A stretch of 64,000 nucleotides of DNA from Mesostigma viride. Taxonomy: Eukaryota > Streptophyta > Mesostigmatophyceae > Mesostigmatales > Mesostigmataceae. Positions 57,640 through 64,000 of the stretch are shown here, piece after piece (positions within the stretch are counted from its first letter, which is position 1; every line of letters starts with the position of its first letter). The translations under genes were made by a program, and so were the position numbers. The notes beneath the pieces are model-generated. The model was not told the DNA's origin. It did no database searches and was given only the letters and a program-made list of their open reading frames with translations. The DNA lies in NCBI GenBank assembly GCA_009746045.1, contig RPFO01000015.1, positions 590,029-654,028 on the forward strand. Reading direction: 5' to 3'.

Positions 57640-57670
57640 TGAAATTGAGCAAACACTTATGAATCCCCTC
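57640..57670 (-). repeat. D1 right terminal inverted repeat
   Basis: Perfect 31 bp inverted match to 45948-45978, followed by TGG. Confidence 0.93.
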
Positions 57671-57800
57671 TGGCTTCAGGGATGTAAAAACCCATCTGCT
57701 TGTCCCAAGAGATGGTGGACTTCCTGTTTATTGTTGTGTTGTTCTTGTGTAGGTTGTTGTTTATTCTTCTTGGCTTCTAGGAACTGGGAGTTCCTGTCTT

Positions 57801-57812
57801 GAGGGGGAGATA
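57801..57812 (+). promoter_or_regulatory. LTR-1 polypurine tract
   Basis: GAGGGGGAGATA directly before the 3' LTR. Confidence 0.75.
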
Positions 57813-58513
57813 TGTAACAACCAAATGTTACATCCAAAGTTTTCCTACTGGTGACCTTATTATGAGTTCTTGGGGACAATTATTTGGATAGTTAGGAGGC
57901 TTCGACGTATGATTGATATTGGGCCTGCTGAGATCTGTCGAATTATTGTTCTACCCTCATTGGTCGTGGCCTGATCCACGTGGGGTGCTTTGCATGGTTT
58001 AGTTCAGCCAGTCATAGATTCTCTTTAAGACTGTCGTACCTGGTGGATCTGGTTCCAGGTCACGGAGATTCTGTAGTGCTGGCCTTGTGCTGTGTTGTGG
58101 ATTCTGAGGACAGGATCTTACCTTGAGTGATCCTCACTTTTGATTGGTTTTTTCGGGTTAGGGTTGAGCCGACTCTGCGTGCACGATGACTTTTATACTG
58201 TTTGTGGCGGCCGTGCATGTGTGCGTGTAAGAGAGCTAAAGCTATGGTGTAATTCAAGGGTTTCCTTGTTTCATCAATCAAACAACCCTCGCTAAAAGTC
58301 AACTATAACTTCAACAGATAGTCGACTTGGATATAACATTGTCTGTTGTGTCTAACAAGGGTGGGGACTCATTCCCTTAACTGTTGAAGATCCATCTTCA
58401 TTGCTTCTCTGGACGTGAAGTTATCTGTCGCGACTCCAACCCAAGTATAAAGATCTTTTCACATCAATGTTGAAACTGAGGCTGTTGCAAACACAACATT
58501 TTTAGTCGTTACA
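57813..58513 (+). repeat. LTR-1 3' LTR
   Basis: 701 bp, followed by the GTGCT duplication at 58514-58518. Confidence 0.95.
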
Positions 58514-58518
58514 GTGCT

Positions 58519-59620
58519 GCTTTTGTCCATACAGCACGACCGCAACATGCTCGGGGAAGGTGATCGCAGAACTCCCCCCTGGAACCCTGCACGTTCAACT
58601 ACTGGCGCCGCTGAGCGGCCATAACGGCTGTCTGGCTCAACTTACAACTGCAGTTGTGTTCCTCCCCACTCAGCTATGCCACCGGATTCGGGTTGTACCT
58701 TGGTCCCTTGAACAATCATGTGTATACCAACCCAACCCCAACCTTCCCAACGCTGCTATTATTTGGCTACATGTGGGATCAACCCGCCTGGACATGTTGT
58801 CATTGGATCCAGTGGAATTTGGCTGGGTGCTAAATCAGGGTGACAGCAGAATTGTAAAAGGCCTTTACGAGTACACGGCAGAGTGGGGCTACATAATGCT
58901 CTTGCATAAAAACCATCAATTCCACCCCGGACGGACACGCTGGGGCGCTACTGAGTGGCCTGGCCACATCTGGGTCCGCAACATCACCCTCGCCGCTGAC
59001 CACCCGCTGATCGACCGCCGCGCGGCCGACGTACAACACCTCGTGATGCACCGGTCCATCGGGGTCGGGGAGATCCTCCACCGGCGATTTCAACACCCTG
59101 CCACATGTTTACAGTATGTACCAACCCCAATGAAACGGTGGAACACCGATTTTTATGGTGTAACCTCCAGGGAGTTTGGACCTGGTTGATTGGTTTATGG
59201 GCAGCCTGGACGTCTGAGCCTATCATACCGGTGTCTACCCGCTCAATTATCTTTGGCATCACTGGCACCCCTGGCCTTGAGCTCACCTTTGCACAACAAG
59301 CGTGGATATGGCTCCGCACATGCATGTTATATACAATCTGGACGGTGCGAAATGATGTGGTGTTCAATAGGCGCACAGTTTTCGACAAAGCTGGGGTTCT
59401 CTCACGCTTCATTTACCTATGGAACTCCGGCATGCGACGCTACTGGATGGTTGCAAATGAACAAAACAAAATCTGGGACCCTGGCGCGGACCAGGATAAG
59501 CCCAGCCCACTTGAGATCTTTCATGACCTCATGGGCAAAAACAGGATCTTTACCCACATGCCCAATGACAACCCATTAGAAGTCCAGTGGCTTCCGTGGT
59601 CTAGTAAGGCTCCGTTTTAG
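58519..59620 (+). pseudogene. LINE pol C-terminus with RT zinc-binding region (piece 3)
   Basis: The reading frame of piece 2 continues here after the LTR-1 target site (58560 onward: ELPPGTLHVQLLAPL) to about 59130. It then shifts by one frame into CTNPNETVEHRFLWCN, VWTWLIGLWAAW and WIWLRTCMLYTIWTVRNDVV, ending at 59618-59620. The C...ETVEHRFLWC pattern and the trailing 'tiW..RN..vf' segment are typical of the zinc-binding (zf-RVT) C-terminus of plant-type L1 LINEs. The frameshift in the zinc-finger region shows decay. Confidence 0.75.
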
Positions 59621-59723
59621 CCACTGACATCTTGATACCCTAGGCTTAGCAGGGATTAACTATTGACTATATTTGGAATAAACGTACACCTATTTACCTG
59701 GAAAATTCCTAACGTACAAGAAT
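59621..59723 (+). other. LINE 3' untranslated remnant
   Basis: Contains GGAATAAACG near 59671, a possible polyadenylation signal. No poly(A) tail is seen before the TTAA element starts. Confidence 0.35.
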
Positions 59724-61809
59724 TTAACCCTTAAATGGTGTCAACTGGAACCACCGAAACGGACTGAGTTTGGGTATCTTTGTGCGCCTGGCAGTAACTA
59801 GCCAAATAACATTTTCTGGCCCACCCTTGGAACCAAGCATGCTTTTATATCAAATAATGTTTGGGAAATTTGGTTGGTCACATATCAATGCCCTACACCT
59901 GCTATAAATAGCACCCCCCTCAGGGGGGTACAGCGCACATGGGGTTCGAGACACATATAATGCATTATCGACCATTTACACAAATCAGTTGGCCCTGGCC
60001 TTTTAAAGGCAGGTTATTATAATCATAGACACGCCATCAATGCATTCACAACATCAAATGTCACAAAACTGTGAACGCTAGCTACAAAATGGCCAAAGCC
60101 AGCTGGCACCGTTATAACGGTGCCAGCTGGCAGGGGTATAAATGGTAGCATAACAACACAAAACTTTATTCCAATTGGCATGAAACAACAAGGGATGCCC
60201 AAACGGGCATAATGCACCATACCCAGGTGATAAAACAAGAGACCATGCAATATAACACATGCCAACATGCCGCAAGGGGCCAAAATGGCACTAGTGCGCG
60301 CCCGCGGTATATATAGCGCATGACTAGCCAAGGGTGTAGCTAACTGTCAATTAGGCTACCTGGCTATGTGCCAAACTACGGATTGTGCCTCTGGGTGCGC
60401 AGATACTGCCTCCTACGAGGCCCTGTCAGCTGGGTGCCAGCTGCCAGCGTGTGGGTCGTGCGGCCGTTGGCCTCAGTCCTCGCGCGGCCAGCCGGGCTGC
60501 GGGCTGACAGGGGCTGCATGGCACGCTGGCGGCGGGCGTCGTCGTCGAGGCCAGCCACTGGCCCAGCGTGGAACCTGAGATAAGCCAGCATATAAGACAC
60601 AAGACCATGCTTAAAAAATAGGTGAAAGGCTCATTAATCAAGGCCTAAAGCGCGCGTCAAAGGGGTGGCAAGGAGCTACATCACTAACGCACCCAATGAA
60701 TGACAAAACACCTCCACGTTCTTTGCAGCAATAAAGAAAACAAAAGGAACACGTTGGTAATGCTTCCATGCAAACAGGTATTGGGTATCTCCATGTTTGT
60801 CACGTGCAATGGATGCAAAATAAGAAGGTGGGCGTTGGCCAGCAAAACAAGAAGCCATGCCTAAAACTGGTCAGAAAAGAACTTGTCTCGGGCTGTTTGA
60901 GCCAGGAAAAGCACTGGGTAATCACATTTACCATATTACTAACCAATACCAACCGTTATCACGCTATTTCCGTTGCAGCCTCAGCTAACAGCGACCAAAC
61001 ATGGTCCAAAATCTGCTTGACCTGATGGTATTCCACAACCATGACAAGCCGATGCGTAGAGGCAGCAAAACAACAAAATGACGATCACAAGCCCTCGATT
61101 ATAACCCTGATATTAGTTAGAAACGATAATACAACCATATACGGTTAACGGAACCCGCTAGGAGGCTAGAACGTACCAGGTCGGAACAGCAGATTACCTT
61201 TTCCTGCGGGAGCCAGCACGCCCGATTCACGGACGTAGCCTCGAGCCTTTCCTGGCTACCAGTTATAGCAAATCTGGTTGGGAACAACGTCAAACGTTTA
61301 TCCATGCGCAAATATCTCGAAAATTTCCGCCTAGCAACATGCAGCACTCGCACTGTCACCGCCTGGCCGCTAACATGATTTGCTGCGCCTACCAGCACCC
61401 CGAGACCCATCTACGCATCTTCAAACGCTCCATGGCTAGGGGTATAACGTTTTTATGACTTAAAAATCATGCCTACAAAATTTGAGTCCATTATGTCAAG
61501 CTATTCTCTCGTACCAGTCAGTTGTGTGCACCGCCATAGCTGTGCGCGTCAATATTTTTCATGCACGTCGGTCCCGTTGGACCATGGTACCCCCCTAACT
61601 TTGCTCAAGCATATCTCCCTGGCCAGGTGTCCAAAGTACGGTCTGAAGTGCTCTACGGAAAGCTGAGATCTAGATCTTTCAATCCCCCCAGGTTTGACCG
61701 TTAAATTGTTTTTGGCGCGGCGCCTGCAAGGCGCACAAACTCAGTCCGTTAGAGTGGTAGGACTTCGACTGGCACCACGAAAACGGACTCAGTACCATTT
61801 AAGGGTTAA
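59724..61809. mobile_element. piggyBac-like non-autonomous element (59728-61805) with TTAA duplications
   Basis: TTAA CCCTTAAATGGT at the left and ACCATTTAAGGG TTAA at the right: 12 bp perfect terminal inverted repeats starting CCC, with TTAA target duplications (59724-59727 and 61806-61809), the hallmark of piggyBac-type elements. Subterminal AACGGACTGAGTTTG recurs inverted near 61739. The interior has CTATAAATAG near 59902, an inverted repeat of C6/G6 beside it, and a 34 bp palindrome (60098-60131), but no transposase frame. Confidence 0.65.
60098..60131. repeat. 34 bp perfect palindrome
   Basis: Each half is GCCAGCTGGCACCGTTA read toward the centre, and each half contains the smaller palindrome GCCAGCTGGC. 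It can form a cruciform or serve as a dimeric protein-binding site. Confidence 0.9.
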
Positions 61810-62469
61810 TGCGGGCATCGGGATGGTTAACTGCAAAATGGAAATGACCAACACCCTGGCTGAGCTCTTGTTTGAGCAGAGCACTCGGATTTCCGCCGGC
61901 AGGGAGCCCTGAACCTTACTGCTGGCAAGTGGCAACCGGTGGAGCCGGACGCCGTCACCACACGTGGCGCTCACCTTCCTAGGACGAGCCACGTGCACGC
62001 TTTTTTCCGTGTCCAGTGACACAAGCTACACTTTGTCTGTGGTTCTGTGCACGCTTTGCGTGTGCGCGGGGAAAGGTTGCCCTCCAATCCCACGTGACTT
62101 GCTCAAGTCAGCAGCCTGTGGTGCTCCGCTGCTACGCCAGCAACTTGCCCATCTGTCAATTCCGGCGACGTGGACATCTGGATTGCATCCAAGTGGTGGG
62201 CGGACCCGAGCCCCCGGATACCTGCACCCGGTCCGGGTACTGTGGGGCCCCGTCGCTGTGCCTTTGTGCAATCCACGTCCACGCTTCATCCAAGCTCCTA
62301 CGAAAGGGCAAGTTGACGCGCAATCGGAACACACGCCAATTGAGGCTGGGCGCAAAATATTCACCAGCAGAATTGCAGCCGTTGTTCGAACAATTACTGC
62401 AGCCAGTCCTGCTAAAAGCATAGTCAATTTGTTTTTGAAAGTGCGGTAGGTCGATTTGGGTGCTACATC
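61810..62469. other. Host intergenic / 5' region of the PPR gene
   Basis: Frames such as 61964-62449 are open, but they lack recognisable domains and overlap on both strands. The region probably contains the PPR promoter and 5' UTR, but no specific element is evident. Confidence 0.4.
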
Positions 62470-64000
62470 ATGGCAACTGCAGCATTGTCCTCGCTCACTT
62501 GCGGGCTGCGCACTGTTACCCATGTCCTCGCACACAACAACATCTTCCTTCCAGCAGTATCACCCGCGTGCCGAGGCGCCGTTAGCAAGTGTTCGCCGCC
62601 TTTGGTAGTGGCAGGACCCACTGGGCAAAATGCGGGGAGCGCGGCATCGTTTGGCGCTAGCCAACGAAAGGGGTCATCGCGGCGCGCTTCGGCGGTTAGA
62701 CGGCGACTGCATGCCGCCTCCCAATTGCTCGACCAAGAGGTGCCTGAAGGCGACGTTTCTCCACAACTTACCGCCAGACTGTGCAGGTTTATCCGCAGTT
62801 CCTCATCCGTCGACGAAGCGCTGGAAATTGTACGTCTTTTCGCCTTTCCGCAGCCGTGATTTCTACGCACTTAACTTTGAGAAAGATTGAAGTCCGTGGG
62901 AAAATTCAACTAATTTGTATCACCCGGGGGTCCCTTGTGGTTAGAGAATTAACATCTTTTCTTTCCCAAATTGTACCCCTGTTTGGTTGCATGCATCCAT
63001 CCGCTTCAGCTCGCCAAGATGCGCGCAGCGGACATCTCCCCGACCGCCGACGCCTACGCGGCGGTCATCTCGGTGTGCCGCCGCTGCCGCGACGCCGACC
63101 GGGCGCTGGAGGTCTACCAGTCCATGCAGGAGCAGGGCGTGGTGCCCGACACCTCCACGCTGAACGAGCTGCTCATGTCTCTGGGCCAGTGCCAGAATGT
63201 CTCTGCCGCGCTGCGCCTCAAGGACGAGATGGCGGCCAGTGGCATCACGCCAGATGTCGTCACGTACACGTCCGTGATGGCCATCCTGTCGTACTCGCGC
63301 ACGCTCAACGACCAGGAAATCCTTCGGCGCATCGCGTGCTTGTTCGACGAGATGGCTGCGGCAGATATTGCCCCCGACACCTTCTGCTACAACACGGTCA
63401 TCCGCGCCGCCGCGCGCGCCCGCCAGATGGACCAGGCGCTGGCCTACTATGAGGCAATGCTGGCCGCTGGCACGCCGCCCAAGGATGCAGGCACCCGCGT
63501 GGACCCCAGCAATAAGGGGGTACGCATCGCTGCCGGCACCCCATCAGGCACTGCCAGCAGGTCTAAAGTTGGCGGCAGCCCCCGCGTGGCCCCCAACCAG
63601 TTCACCTACGACATCCTGATCGAGGGCGCGTGCGTGGCGCATCGGGTGCCTGTTGCGATGGAGTTGTTCAGCGAGATGAAGGCGCGCCGCGTGCGCCCAG
63701 GGCCTGTCGCGTACAATCGGGTCATCACCAGCCACCTGCAGGGGCCCGTGGGCACCACCTCGCGCGTGGACCTCGAGTTTGCGTTCGCCGTGTTTGAGGA
63801 AATGCTTGCGGACAAGGTGGCACCGCGCGCGGGCACGGTGGACGCGTTGGTGGCGGAGTTGCTGGCGGTGGCGCCACCGTTGCCGACAGCGGTGATCGCG
63901 GTGCGCCTAGAGAGCCTGTTTGGTGCCACGGAGCTGTACGACCTGGCGCTGACACCCGCCACCTACGAACGGCTGATTCAGTTCCACACGAGTCACGACG
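62470..64000 (+). CDS. Pentatricopeptide-repeat (PPR) protein, probably organelle-targeted (partial at 3' end)
   Basis: Exon 62470-62829 (ATG, phase 0), intron 62830-63009 (GTACGT...CTTCAG), exon 63010 to the window end without a stop. The N-terminal 90 residues are rich in Ala, Ser and Arg and poor in acidic residues, as in chloroplast or mitochondrial transit peptides. PPR motifs follow: the splice junction lies inside DEALEI/LAKMRAADISPTADAY, then VYQSMQEQGVVPDTSTLNEL, then KDEMAASGITPDVVTYTSVM, then FDEMAAADIAPDTFCYNTVI, and later FSEMKARRVRPGPVAYNRVI. Each is the 35-residue helix pair with P-D at the end and Y/T-x-x at the next start. A Ser/Gly-rich insertion (about 63480-63590) separates two repeats. 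PPR proteins bind organellar RNA and control processing, stability or translation. The RNA target is unknown. This is the only clear host gene. Confidence 0.88.

Larger units (their letters stand above)
45948..57670. mobile_element. D1: 11.7 kb DNA transposon with DUF7869-type gene, inserted in LTR-1
   Basis: A 31 bp perfect terminal inverted repeat starting GAGGGGATTCATAAGTG lies at 45948-45978 and 57640-57670. The flanking TGG (45945-45947 and 57671-57673) fits a 3 bp TSD. Just inside each end is an array of about 174 bp repeats in inverted orientation (46030-47100 and 56860-57570). Between them are two divergent genes: a leftward DUF7869 protein gene (47352-50972) and a rightward PHD-like/polyQ gene (52078-54616), separated by a 120 bp tandem array. 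It also appears to carry a nested TTAA-flanked element (54646-56535). The outer sequence on both sides is LTR-1, so the borders are well defined. Confidence 0.85.
39031..58513 (+). mobile_element. LTR-1: non-autonomous LTR retrotransposon, 19.5 kb including D1
   Basis: Flanks GTGCT at 39026-39030 and 58514-58518 are exact. The LTRs are both 701 bp (39031-39731 and 57813-58513), TG...CA, differing at only two sites seen by eye. A PBS and a polypurine tract are in place. The interior outside D1 (about 6.4 kb) contains no gag or pol motif, only short frames and a tandem repeat, so it must be mobilised in trans. The shared PBS suggests an LTR-2-like helper, but that is inference. Confidence 0.92.

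Overview
The window is eukaryotic nuclear DNA. Several genes can be modelled with GT-AG introns that keep reading phase, and almost all of the sequence is mobile DNA of eukaryotic type. The one clear host gene, at the right edge (62470-64000, cut by the window end), is a GC-rich pentatricopeptide-repeat (PPR) gene with an organelle-targeting-like N-terminus. That points to a photosynthetic eukaryote, most simply a green alga, but no species can be named from sequence alone.

The layout is a set of nested insertions, most bounded by exact target-site duplications (TSDs). The oldest layer is a degenerate LINE, now in three pieces (about 6430-7833, 38515-39030, 58519-59620). Two LTR elements split it. 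LTR-2 (7834-38509, + strand, TSD GTATG) is a Ty3/gypsy chromovirus with a 583 bp LTR. LTR-1 (39031-58513, TSD GTGCT) has 701 bp LTRs and no gag-pol. The 5' LTR of LTR-2 is itself split by LTR-3 (8323-27357, - strand, 571 bp LTRs, TSD GCAAC), another chromovirus. LTR-3 carries a DNA-transposon-like element, D2 (9796-17352), in its third ORF and a 584 bp insert at the start of pol. LTR-1 carries an 11.7 kb DNA transposon, D1 (45948-57670), which seems to hold a further TTAA-flanked element (54646-56535). A second TTAA-flanked, piggyBac-like non-autonomous element lies at 59728-61805. The left 6.4 kb has (GGGCT)n arrays, two gene models and an array of short inverted motifs; it is probably the right part of one more DNA transposon (D0).

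The two chromoviruses share a gene order: a small ORF with an RNase H1 N-terminal/viroplasmin-like domain, then gag with a CCHC knuckle, then pol (protease, RT, RNase H, integrase, chromodomain), then a conserved third ORF of unknown function. Their frame breaks look like single-nucleotide changes, mostly in short G/C runs, although the LTR pairs are almost identical. Consensus error or very recent decay could both explain this.

D1 is the most striking unit. It has 31 bp terminal inverted repeats, inverted arrays of about 174 bp repeats just inside both ends, a leftward gene for a DUF7869-type protein ending in a Tudor-like domain, and a rightward gene for a PHD-like, polyglutamine, coiled-coil protein. 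A 120 bp tandem repeat lies between the two divergent genes.
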